Shown here: one piece after another, positions 1 through 5,718 of the stretch
Layout of the letters: each line of letters begins with the position of its first letter
Position numbering within the stretch: the stretch's first letter is position 1
NCBI GenBank assembly: GCA_021545665.1
Contig: JAJRTX010000233.1
Coordinates: 1-5,718 of the forward strand
Reading direction: 5' to 3'
DNA length: 5,718 bases
From: Zetaproteobacteria bacterium
Lineage (GTDB): Bacteria; Pseudomonadota; Zetaproteobacteria; Mariprofundales; Mariprofundaceae
Position numbers and translations under genes: made by a program
The notes under the pieces: model-generated
The model's input: only the letters and a program-made list of their open reading frames with translations
Databases searched by the model: none
What the model was told of the DNA's origin: nothing

Positions 1-12
1 CATTCTTTTCAT
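1..12 (-). CDS. 5' end of a leftward gene cut by the window edge (possibly a transposase)
   Basis: Only four codons are visible: Met-Lys-Arg-Met, with ATG at 12-10 and a second in-frame ATG at 3-1. I accept it as a real gene start because the minus strand carries AAGGAGGTGA (complement of 19-28), almost the full anti-16S complement, with nine bases between GGAGG and ATG. The product cannot be identified. Two things suggest an inserted mobile element: the gene is divergent from a gspA remnant that has lost its 5' part at about 120, and its ribosome binding site is locked in a strong hairpin, an arrangement known for several transposase mRNAs (IS10, IS200). That is inference. An ordinary divergent gene with a regulated leader is the alternative. 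Confidence 0.45.
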
Positions 13-119
13 GGTGACTCACCTCCTTGATTATGGCTCTGCCTTATCAGCAAAGTCCGGTAAGGATAATCCACGTACCTCAAGGGTGGTGAGTCATCCC
101 TTTCAAGAGGGAGCCATGA
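9..119 (-). promoter_or_regulatory. Structured leader hiding the RBS and start codon of the leftward gene
   Basis: Nested inverted repeats fill this stretch almost without gaps. The outer stem pairs 9-14 with 114-119 (6 bp). A long stem pairs 15-30 with 80-96: 9 bp, a 1x2 internal loop, then 6 bp. It is capped by a smaller hairpin, 42-46 with 61-65. A third arm pairs 97-101 with 108-112. Together they form a compact three-way junction. On the minus-strand transcript the whole Shine-Dalgarno sequence lies in the long stem and the ATG lies in the outer stem, so translation should be low unless the fold opens. Possible roles are a translation-limiting transposase leader, a guide-RNA-bearing element end (as in the IS110 family), or a riboregulator. 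I do not recognise a known riboswitch class. The pairing is read directly; the function is inferred. Confidence 0.5.
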
Positions 120-612
120 TGTCTAAAATGCCTGCGCCAGCGTGGTGATATTGGCACTCTGCGAGGACTGAACCGGCCCGCCATCATCCGGTTGGCAAGT
201 GAGGGGGAAAGCAACATTTATGCATGCATCACTGGGCTGGGGTTAAATTCAGAGACCCTGCAACTGGGAGAACAGCAGTGGCAGTTACTCATCAACGAAC
301 TCGTACAGCACTGGCATGAGGATTTCATCATTCTATGGAAAACACCCCCCCGGATTTAGCGGTCTGGTTCGGCCTGGATCCAGTGGTAAAGAGGTGAAAT
401 GGCTGGCTGATAAACTTGATATAATTCAGGGTAAAATGGTTTCACCACGTACTTTTACACGCATGAATATCCTGCTCACTGACCGTTTGATAGACTTTCA
501 GCTTAACACCGGACTTTATCCCAACGGTATTGCCGGGCCACTCACAATTCTTCGGCTAAATGATGCAACAAAATCGAAGGCCCTGCGCCTGAATGACAGA
601 GAAAACAGCTGA
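120..612 (+). pseudogene. gspA: gspA/exeA-like remnant: C-terminal part with frameshift and missing 5' end
   Basis: GspA (ExeA) is an inner-membrane ATPase that works with GspB to help the type II secretion secretin cross the peptidoglycan. Only the periplasmic C-terminal part remains, about 160 residues of a protein usually over 500; the AAA ATPase domain and membrane segment are absent. The first frame runs from about 120 to 351 (LKCLRQRG, then LNRPAIIRL, then DFIILWKTPP). At the C7 run the frame must move forward one base, after which PGFSGLVRPG leads into a peptidoglycan-binding domain with DRLIDFQLNTGLYPNGIAGP at about residues 58-77 of the ORF starting at 316. The ATG at 316 is not a credible gene start, because homology continues upstream of it in the other frame. 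An in-frame TGA at 117-119 marks where homology ends, about where the structured leader begins. The TGA stop at 610-612 overlaps the gspB ATG. The family assignment rests on remembered motifs. Confidence 0.72.
345..351 (+). repeat. C7 homopolymer at the gspA frameshift point
   Basis: Seven consecutive C. Read upstream in the frame ending TGG AAA ACA CCC CCC, the gene hits TAG at 357-359. With six C the reading becomes W-K-T-P-P-G-F-S and continues into the peptidoglycan-binding domain. This is therefore a one-base expansion. It could be a mutation, a slippage-prone tract or a sequencing error. Confidence 0.7.
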
Positions 613-1132
613 TGTCTTATATTCTGGATGCCTTGAAAAAATCCGATGAGAAACGGAGTAGCCTGAATATATCGACTACTACCAGCCACTATAAACAACC
701 ACAGAGTACAAGAGACCATCGAATCCAGTGGATAATTACCGCATTCTTCATTGCTGCCGGTAGCAACTGGCTACAACGCAAACATCAAAGCCCCCTGAAA
801 AGCCAAAGCAATCGCTCAAGGTGCAGGAAACTCGAGTTCTACAACCAGAATTAATTTCTGATCAGGTCATTTCTGCCATACCCGAACAGGAAACTACACA
901 CATTCCAAGCCGTTCCGAACTACCACCAAACCGACAGAATGCATTACCTGCAATCAGTATAGCGGGGCATACCTACGCTGAAACCCCGTCCGGGAATATG
1001 GTAATTATCAATGGTAAGGTATCCCGTGAAAAACAACATTTTGGCAATGATTTGGTCCTTGAGGAAATTACTGCTGATGACGTGACACTAAATCATCACG
1101 GCACTGTATTTCGAATGGGTATTTTTGAGTAG
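612..1132 (+). pseudogene. gspB: gspB/exeB-like gene split by a frameshift
   Basis: GspB is the bitopic inner-membrane partner of GspA in secretin assembly. The start MSYILDALKKSDEKR is the family's typical N-terminus. A membrane segment follows at about residues 39-50 (WIITAFFIAAG). Near 760-768 the frame breaks: the starting frame yields unrelated residues and stops at 854, while the frame open from 764 carries a Lys/Pro-rich linker (KPPEKPKQ). That second frame continues into the conserved C-terminal domain, with LPAISIAGHTY, MVIINGKV and LVLEEITADDV, and ends at TAG 1130-1132. The repaired protein would be about 173 residues. The shift corresponds to one missing base (or two extra). The start overlaps the gspA stop (TGATG), so the two were translationally coupled, as is normal for this pair. 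Both are broken in this sequence, so function is probably lost. Confidence 0.75.
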
Positions 1133-1154
1133 AGGCTGTTAATAATCATATAAT
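1125..1154 (+). promoter_or_regulatory. Candidate sigma-70 promoter for the ABM-like gene
   Basis: A perfect TATAAT lies at 1149-1154, with TTGAGT at 1125-1130 as a fair -35 box and an 18-base spacer. Transcription would begin around 1161, only a few bases before the ATG at 1164, so the message would be almost leaderless unless the ATG at 1176 is used. The -35 box overlaps the gspB stop codon. Supported by sequence pattern only. Confidence 0.35.
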
Positions 1155-1163
1155 CGAAGTCCG

Positions 1164-1523
1164 ATGTTTGTTATCATGAGCCGCTTTACCATAAACCCTG
1201 AGCATCGGGATAATTTTGAAAACCGTTTCAGACTACGAGCTCCTCTTATTGATAGCGAACCCGGCTTTATTCGAAATACTGTTCTCAGACCGATGAGAGA
1301 AAGTTCAGATCAACATCTCATGATGACCCTGTGGGACTCACGTGAAGATTTTGTAACATGAACCAAATCCGAATCCTTCCGCAAGGTACATCAGGTAGAT
1401 TTCGATTGCGAAAGAGAATATCCTCTGGCGGGGACGAAAAGGCACGCCAAACACCCAAAGAGTGCTTCATCAGCCCGACAAAACTGGAAAGGCATCATTC
1501 CCCACTCTTCAGTAGCACATTAA
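1164..1523 (+). pseudogene. ABM-fold (antibiotic biosynthesis monooxygenase-like) gene with an in-frame TGA
   Basis: The first 65 residues look like the ABM/IsdG-like small dimeric ferredoxin-fold family: MFVIMSRFTINPEHRDNFENRF, PGFIRNTVLRP, then LMMTLWDSREDFVT. A TGA at 1359-1361 interrupts the usual 'W-T-x-S-E-x-F-R-K-x-H' motif exactly at the Trp; the same frame continues TKSESFRKVHQ. As I recall, heme-degrading IsdI uses Asn6, Trp66 and His76. Here codon 66 is the stop, His76 is kept and position 6 is Ser, so even a read-through protein would not be a standard heme oxygenase. Homology fades after about 1394; the next in-frame stop is 1521-1523. TGA ends gatA and gatB in this window, so a recoded TGA is unlikely. 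It may alternatively be read as a truncated 65-residue ORF ending at 1361. The substrate is unknown. Confidence 0.6.
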
Positions 1524-1532
1524 ACAGTAAAT

Positions 1533-1564
1533 CTCCGTGTTTTTCCGTGTTTTCAGTGGTGAAA
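1533..1564 (+). repeat. Short tandem-like GTG repeat, period 10
   Basis: CCGTGTTTTT (1535-1544) is followed directly by CCGTGTTTTC (1545-1554) and a degenerate third unit AGTGGTGAAA (1555-1564). The first two units differ at one base. From memory, it resembles a dispersed intergenic sequence of the 'CTCCGTGT...GTGGTGAA' type present in various environmental bacteria. I cannot verify that here and know no function for it. Confidence 0.45.
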
Positions 1565-1601
1565 TCATGGTTGGCGGATTATGCTTCGCGCCGATTTAAT
1601 C

Positions 1602-1607
1602 GAGAGG
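1602..1607 (+). promoter_or_regulatory. gatC ribosome binding site
   Basis: GAGAGG ends nine bases before the ATG at 1617. It decides the gatC start: the same frame is open back to an ATG at 1581, but the 12 extra residues (MLRADLIERFLI) do not belong to the GatC family and that ATG has no good ribosome binding site. Confidence 0.6.
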
Positions 1608-1616
1608 TTTTTAATC

Positions 1617-1895
1617 ATGGAAATTGATGTCAATAAAGTGGCTATGCTGGCGCGCATTCAACTGACCAGTGAAGAAGCAGAAGAGCTGGGGCCGCAACTC
1701 TCCGGCATTCTGGGTTACATCGCAACCTTATCTGAAGTGGATACCGAAGGCGTAGTCGCAACCGCCCATCCACATAATGCTGCCATGCCTTTGCGGGCCA
1801 ATATTGTGACCAATACAAACCGTCGCGATGCTTTGCAGGCTCCGGCGCCAATAACCGAATCCGGCCTCTATGTCGTGCCCAAGGTGATTGAATAA
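1617..1895 (+). CDS. gatC: Asp-tRNA(Asn)/Glu-tRNA(Gln) amidotransferase subunit C
   Basis: GatC is the small non-catalytic subunit that wraps GatA and GatB and stabilises the cytoplasmic GatCAB complex. The 92-residue product matches the usual length of about 95. Family landmarks are present: VAMLARIQLTSEEAEEL near residues 7-21, SEVDTEG near 39-45, HPHNAAMPLR near 50-59, and the C-terminal VVPKVIE. The start MEIDV at 1617 is preferred over the upstream ATG at 1581 on length and ribosome binding site. The stop TAA overlaps the gatA ATG by one base (TAATG), so the two are translationally coupled. It is the first gene of the operon. Confidence 0.95.
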   Translation: MEIDVNKVAMLARIQLTSEEAEELGPQLSGILGYIATLSEVDTEGVVATAHPHNAAMPLRANIVTNTNRRDALQAPAPITESGLYVVPKVIE

Positions 1896-3364
1896 TGTCC
1901 TTCAGTTCTTTATCAGAAATCAAAACACGTCTTGAAGCAGGTGAAACAACTGCTGTAGCAGTTGCGCAGCTTTATCTGGATCGGATTGCAACCCATAATG
2001 AAGAGCTTAATGCATTTGTGCATATCGACCCGGCACATGTGCTGGCTCAGGCGAAAGCCTCGGATAAATACAGAGCTGAGCATCCGGCCCGACCGCTGGA
2101 AGGATTGCCGATTGCCGTGAAGGATATTTTCTGCACCCAGGATGGGCCAACCCGCTGTTGCTCCAATATTCTGAGTGATTTTCATGCCCCCTACGATGCT
2201 TTTGTTATCACGCAGTTAAAACAGGCTGGTGCTGTGCTGGTTGGTAAAACCAATATGGATGAATTCGCCATGGGCTCATCCACTGAAACCTCCGCTTTTG
2301 GCCCCTGCCGCAATCCATGGAACACCGATTACATTCCCGGAGGATCATCGGGCGGCTCGGCAGCTGCTGTTGCAGCGGCCCTGACGCCGGCTGCCATTGG
2401 CACGGATACCGGCGGTTCAATTCGCCAGCCAGCAGCGCTGACCGGCATTACAGGCCTGAAACCGACTTATGGCCGCGTGTCCCGGCGCGGCATTATTGCT
2501 TTTGCCTCATCCCTTGATCAGGCAGGGCCGATGACGCGCACAGTGAAAGATGCGGCCATGATCACTGCCGCCATCTCCGGCCATGATTCCGGCGATGCCA
2601 CATCGGTAGCTGATGCGCCTGCTGTGGACTGGCTGGCTGGCTGCAACAAGACAGATATGACTGGGCTGAAAATTGGTCGGCCAAAAGAGTATTTCGTTGA
2701 TGGCATGGATGCCGATGTGCGCGCTTCAGTTGAAACAGCGCTGAAACAGTGCCAAGAACTGGGTGCTGAAATCATCGATATTTCATTGCCGCACACCAAA
2801 TATGCCGTAGCCGCCTATTATGTGATCGCACCATCGGAAGCATCAGCCAATCTATCGCGTTATGACAGCGTGCGCTTCGGCCATCGCTGTGATAACCCGG
2901 AAGATCTGCTCGATATGTATACCCGCTCCCGCGATGAAGGTTTCGGGGCAGAGGTAAAGCGTCGCATTCTCACCGGCACATTTGCACTTTCATCGGGTTA
3001 TTACGATGCCTACTACCTGAAAGCCCAACAGGTGCGCACATTGATTCAGCAGGATTTCATCACCGCTTTTGGGCGGGTGGATATTATTGCCACGCCGACA
3101 TCGCCCGTTCCAGCTTTCAAACTTGGTGAGAAAACCGATGATCCTCTTACAATGTATCTATCCGATATCTTCACTATCGCCGTCAACCTTGCAGGACTGC
3201 CGGGACTGTCGCAGCCGTGCGGATTTGTCGGCAACTTGCCGATCGGTCTGCAGTGGATAGGACCGGCATGGCGTGAAGATATCATTCTATCGACTGCAGC
3301 GGCCTATGAGGCGGCGACAGAGTGGAGTAGCAGATCACCTGCAGGTTTTGGAGGTGAATCATGA
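1895..3364 (+). CDS. gatA: Asp-tRNA(Asn)/Glu-tRNA(Gln) amidotransferase subunit A (amidase)
   Basis: GatA hydrolyses glutamine (or asparagine) and sends the ammonia through a channel to GatB. It belongs to the amidase-signature family. The Ser-cisSer-Lys triad is intact: Lys76 in LPIAVKDIF, Ser151 in PGGSSGGS, and nucleophile Ser175 in GTDTGGSIRQPAA. The spacings of 75 and 99 residues from the Lys equal those I recall for Staphylococcus aureus GatA (K79, S154, S178). The conserved GLKPTYGRVSRRG and SLDQAGPMTR follow at about 188-216. At 489 residues it is full length, with no lesion. The start at 1895 has AAGGTG at 1881-1886 and overlaps the gatC stop. The end overlaps the gatB start (ATGA), which supports equal output of the subunits. 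Cytoplasmic. Confidence 0.97.
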   Translation: MSFSSLSEIKTRLEAGETTAVAVAQLYLDRIATHNEELNAFVHIDPAHVLAQAKASDKYRAEHPARPLEGLPIAVKDIFCTQDGPTRCCSNILSDFHAPYDAFVITQLKQAGAVLVGKTNMDEFAMGSSTETSAFGPCRNPWNTDYIPGGSSGGSAAAVAAALTPAAIGTDTGGSIRQPAALTGITGLKPTYGRVSRRGIIAFASSLDQAGPMTRTVKDAAMITAAISGHDSGDATSVADAPAVDWLAGCNKTDMTGLKIGRPKEYFVDGMDADVRASVETALKQCQELGAEIIDISLPHTKYAVAAYYVIAPSEASANLSRYDSVRFGHRCDNPEDLLDMYTRSRDEGFGAEVKRRILTGTFALSSGYYDAYYLKAQQVRTLIQQDFITAFGRVDIIATPTSPVPAFKLGEKTDDPLTMYLSDIFTIAVNLAGLPGLSQPCGFVGNLPIGLQWIGPAWREDIILSTAAAYEAATEWSSRSPAGFGGES

Positions 3365-4794
3365 GTTGGGAAGTGGTTATCGGACTCGAAGTACACTGTC
3401 AGCTCAATACCAACACCAAAGCATTCTGCGGCTGCTCTACCAAATTTGGCGCGGAGCCGAACACCCAGACCTGCCCGGTCTGTCTCGGCATGCCCGGACA
3501 ACTGCCGGTGCTCAACACGGTTGCTGTCGATAAAACCATTCTGACGGGCCTGGCCATCAACGCTCACATCAATCTGGAATCGAAATTTGACCGCAAAAAC
3601 TATTTCTACCCTGATCTGCCCAAGGGTTATCAGATTTCACAGTTTGCCGTGCCCATCGTTGAAGGTGGTTATGTCGACATCCCGACCAAAGATGGCGGAG
3701 AAAAGCGCCTCGGTGTCACTCGTATTCATATGGAGGAAGATGCCGGAAAATCAATGCATGAGGGGTTAGAGGATGTTTCCCATATCGACCTGAACCGCTC
3801 TGGCATTCCGCTAATGGAGATCGTTTCTGAACCGGATATGCGCAGTGCCGATGAAGCCATCGCCTACCTCAAACAGCTGCATCAGCTGATTCTCTTTCTC
3901 GGCGTTTCCGATGCCAATATGGAGAAAGGGCAGTTCCGTTGCGATGCCAATATCTCAGTACGCCGTCCCGGCGAACCCTTCGGCACGCGTACCGAAATGA
4001 AAAACATGAACTCATTCCGATTTATCAAACAGGCAATCGATTTTGAGGTACTGCGTCAGATCGAAGTCATTGAAGATGGCGGCAAAGTGGTTCAGGAATC
4101 GCGTCTATGGGACTCCGTAAAATGCGAATCCCGCTCCATGCGCAGTAAAGAAGAAGCGCACGATTACCGCTACTTTCCTGAACCGGATCTGCCGCCACTT
4201 CGCGTCTCACAACAGGAAGTGGATGCCATCAGAACGGGTATGCCCGAACTTCCGGGCCAACTGCGCAAACGTTTTGAAACCGAGTACGGCTTATCATCTT
4301 ACGATGCCGATGTGCTGACCCAGACCCGTGAACTCGCGGCCTGGTATGAATCACTGGTTGCCGTCCACCCGGCAGACCCGAAACGCTGTGCCAACTGGAT
4401 CGCCAATGAGCTGCTGGGCCGCTTGAAAGAAGCAGGCAAAGAGATCACTGAATCTCCGGTTTCAGCCCCCCGGCTGGCCGGACTGCTGGATCGCATTGCT
4501 GACAACACCATTTCAGGAAAAATCGCCAAGGATGTACTGGATGCAATGATGGAATCTGAAAGCAACGCCGATACCATCATTGAAGAAAAAGGCCTGAAAC
4601 AGATGACTGACAGCGGTGCCATTGATGCCATTATTGAACAAGTCATGGTCACCAGTCCCGATCAGGTTGCCGCTTACCGGGCTGGCAAAGATAAACTGAT
4701 GGGCTTCTTTGTCGGTCAGGTGATGAAAGCCTCGCGTGGAAAAGCCAATCCCGGCATGGTTAATCAGCGCCTGAAAGAATTACTTAAAGGCTGA
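3361..4794 (+). CDS. gatB: Asp-tRNA(Asn)/Glu-tRNA(Gln) amidotransferase subunit B (tRNA-dependent kinase/transamidase)
   Basis: GatB binds the mischarged Glu-tRNA(Gln) or Asp-tRNA(Asn), phosphorylates its side-chain carboxylate with ATP, and amidates it with ammonia supplied by GatA. The 477-residue product has the usual length. It opens with WEVVIGLEVHCQL (Glu10 and His12 of the conserved GLEVH), then the zinc site Cys23, Cys25, Cys38 and Cys41 (CGC...CPVCLGMPG). RKNYFYPDLPKGYQISQ at about 78-94 and HDYRYFPEPDLPP from 267 are also family signatures. The last 150 or so residues form the helical and YqeY-like tail that contacts the tRNA elbow. A strong GGAGGTGA (3350-3357) inside the end of gatA precedes the start. 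Which tRNA is the physiological substrate depends on the GlnRS/AsnRS genes elsewhere in the genome. Confidence 0.97.
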   Translation: MSWEVVIGLEVHCQLNTNTKAFCGCSTKFGAEPNTQTCPVCLGMPGQLPVLNTVAVDKTILTGLAINAHINLESKFDRKNYFYPDLPKGYQISQFAVPIVEGGYVDIPTKDGGEKRLGVTRIHMEEDAGKSMHEGLEDVSHIDLNRSGIPLMEIVSEPDMRSADEAIAYLKQLHQLILFLGVSDANMEKGQFRCDANISVRRPGEPFGTRTEMKNMNSFRFIKQAIDFEVLRQIEVIEDGGKVVQESRLWDSVKCESRSMRSKEEAHDYRYFPEPDLPPLRVSQQEVDAIRTGMPELPGQLRKRFETEYGLSSYDADVLTQTRELAAWYESLVAVHPADPKRCANWIANELLGRLKEAGKEITESPVSAPRLAGLLDRIADNTISGKIAKDVLDAMMESESNADTIIEEKGLKQMTDSGAIDAIIEQVMVTSPDQVAAYRAGKDKLMGFFVGQVMKASRGKANPGMVNQRLKELLKG

Positions 4795-4800
4795 TTCCCT

Positions 4801-5718
4801 ATGTCGCGGAATCTGCGAATGACGCTTTTAGCCAGTGCTGTACTGCTGGCTCTGGCTATCATGCTTTGGCTACGTCTGGATGCCGATGACCTGCATGCCA
4901 GATTCAGTCAGGAAGTAGATAATCATAGTCAGGCAACGCTACAGGCTGAATCCTCTTCGCTAACATTTCTGCATGGTCTCGGCCTGAGATTGAATCAAGT
5001 CAGCCTCCAACACCCACAATTCCATATGCAGGCAGGGCATATCAGTATTAGCATCCAACTGCTGCCGTTATTGATGGGGAAAATTGAGATTAACACACTC
5101 AATATTCATGATGGCCTGTTCAAAATTCAACCGGGCAACCTGGAGCTAAAAGTGTTGGCTGACCTGCCTGTAAAGCGCATTCAACTGGTTCGTGGCCGCA
5201 TTGAAACCATGGATGGCGATCAGCTGTTAGAGAATCTGCATCTGGACTTACGCAACATCGGCCCGAACCAAACAACTTTGTGGGAACTTCAGGCAAAGCA
5301 AAACAATCACTCGCTCAGCGGACATGGACGACTCAGTTTCAAACAGGGAGAAATAACAACAGGATTCGGCAAACTGAAGCTGGCGAAAATCCCGGTAAGC
5401 ATGCTGCGCCCCATTGCCCCACAGTTATTGTCTCAATGGCTAAGTCAGGGTAATAATAACCATATGAGTGGAGCCCTGACTCTGGATATTAGCAAAAGAC
5501 ATGTTTGGTCAATTTTTGGGGATGTCATCCTGGATAGAAAAGATGGTGATACGCCCATCCGTTTACGTGGAAAACTCAGCCAATCTGCAAAGGGAGAACT
5601 GGCCTGGCATGATAGCTTTATTCATTTTGATGACCAGTCTGTTGTTGCTATTGATGGTGCCTGCCACAAAGAAGATTGTAACACTACCATCGATGCTAAA
5701 AATGTCCCCTTGCAGAAA
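4801..5718 (+). CDS. AsmA-like envelope protein, 3' end beyond the window
   Basis: This frame is open for all 306 codons to the right edge. The protein begins with a short basic stretch (MSRNLR) and one hydrophobic segment at about residues 7-24, typical of a single inner-membrane anchor with the rest in the periplasm. The next part has the AsmA pattern: a 'GLGLRLNQVSL' strand, then ISISIQLLPLLMGKIEINTL around residues 81-100, followed by alternating short beta-strand stretches. AsmA-like proteins (AsmA, YhdP, TamB relatives) form long periplasmic beta structures linked to phospholipid transport or outer-membrane assembly; which subgroup this is cannot be told from a partial sequence. The gene starts six bases after gatB with a modest AAAGG (4786-4790), so it is probably co-transcribed. 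Two close cysteines (CHKEDC, about 288-293) could form a disulfide. Confidence 0.7.
   Translation, partial: MSRNLRMTLLASAVLLALAIMLWLRLDADDLHARFSQEVDNHSQATLQAESSSLTFLHGLGLRLNQVSLQHPQFHMQAGHISISIQLLPLLMGKIEINTLNIHDGLFKIQPGNLELKVLADLPVKRIQLVRGRIETMDGDQLLENLHLDLRNIGPNQTTLWELQAKQNNHSLSGHGRLSFKQGEITTGFGKLKLAKIPVSMLRPIAPQLLSQWLSQGNNNHMSGALTLDISKRHVWSIFGDVILDRKDGDTPIRLRGKLSQSAKGELAWHDSFIHFDDQSVVAIDGACHKEDCNTTIDAKNVPLQK

Larger units (their letters stand above)
1396..1616 (+). other. Intergenic stretch upstream of gatC
   Basis: After the last recognisable ABM-like residues I see no convincing gene. A 7-base inverted repeat (AAGAGTG 1459-1465, CACTCTT 1503-1509) has a long loop and no T tract, so it is not a terminator. 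A GTG-rich repeat follows at 1533-1564. A hairpin, 1571-1576 with 1589-1594, sits just before the gatC ribosome binding site. The gatC promoter is presumably here. TATGCT at 1580-1585 is a possible -10 box, but no good -35 box stands out. Confidence 0.4.

Noticed and set aside
15..96. The long hairpin as an intrinsic terminator
   Set aside because: Neither strand has a T run after the stem; its position over an RBS and start codon fits a translational role better.
316..612. A stand-alone 98-residue protein starting at 316
   Set aside because: GspA-like sequence continues upstream of the ATG in another frame, so it is a frameshifted remnant.
1359..1361. Genome-wide recoding of TGA as Trp
   Set aside because: TGA terminates gatA and gatB at the expected lengths in this window.
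1459..1509. Inverted repeat AAGAGTG/CACTCTT as a terminator
   Set aside because: Short stem, very long loop and no following T tract.
1571..1600. TTGGCG-18-TTTAAT as the gatC promoter
   Set aside because: The transcript would start at about 1607, leaving the gatC ribosome binding site outside the mRNA.
1581..1616. Longer gatC start at the ATG at 1581
   Set aside because: The 12 added residues do not match GatC, and the good ribosome binding site serves the ATG at 1617.
1358..1627. Open frame of 89 codons covering the gap between the ABM-like gene and gatC
   Set aside because: It overlaps the in-frame continuation of the ABM motif and the gatC start, has no ribosome binding site or recognisable motif, and looks like non-coding translation.
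4299..4652. Minus-strand open frame of 117 codons inside gatB
   Set aside because: It lies wholly within the conserved gatB sequence and is Ser/Ala-rich low-complexity shadow translation.

Overview
The window looks like a proteobacterial chromosome segment. Evidence is the remains of a GspA/GspB (ExeA/ExeB-type) pair, a complete gatC-gatA-gatB operon, and an AsmA-like envelope gene directly behind it. The species cannot be fixed from the sequence. A gamma- or zetaproteobacterium is my best guess, and that is only an impression.

Left edge (1 to about 120): the start of a leftward gene, of which only Met-Lys-Arg-Met is visible. It has a near-perfect Shine-Dalgarno sequence buried in an elaborate nested inverted repeat (9-119). 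This block abuts a 5'-truncated gspA remnant, so an inserted mobile element carrying its own structured leader is a reasonable reading. The element's coding region lies outside the window.

Middle left (120 to about 1520): three damaged genes in a row. The gspA remnant has a frameshift at a run of seven C. gspB is overlapped by the end of gspA (TGATG) and has a frameshift just after its membrane segment. A small ABM-fold (antibiotic biosynthesis monooxygenase-like) gene has a TGA exactly where the family has a conserved tryptophan. Recognisable protein continues beyond each lesion, so the damage looks recent, unless it is assembly error.

Intergenic (about 1396-1616): decayed sequence, a short GTG-rich repeat and the gatC ribosome binding site.

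Right (1617-5718): gatC, gatA and gatB are intact and tightly overlapped (TAATG, then ATGA). They encode the glutamyl/aspartyl-tRNA amidotransferase that makes Gln-tRNA(Gln) and/or Asn-tRNA(Asn) from mischarged precursors. All catalytic and zinc-binding residues I can check are present. Six bases later an AsmA-like gene begins and runs off the right edge, still open. About 4.1 kb of clean coding sequence here contrasts with three lesions in about 1.2 kb to the left.

I see no tRNA or rRNA gene, no CRISPR array and no convincing intrinsic terminator. The most unusual element is the structured leader at the left edge.
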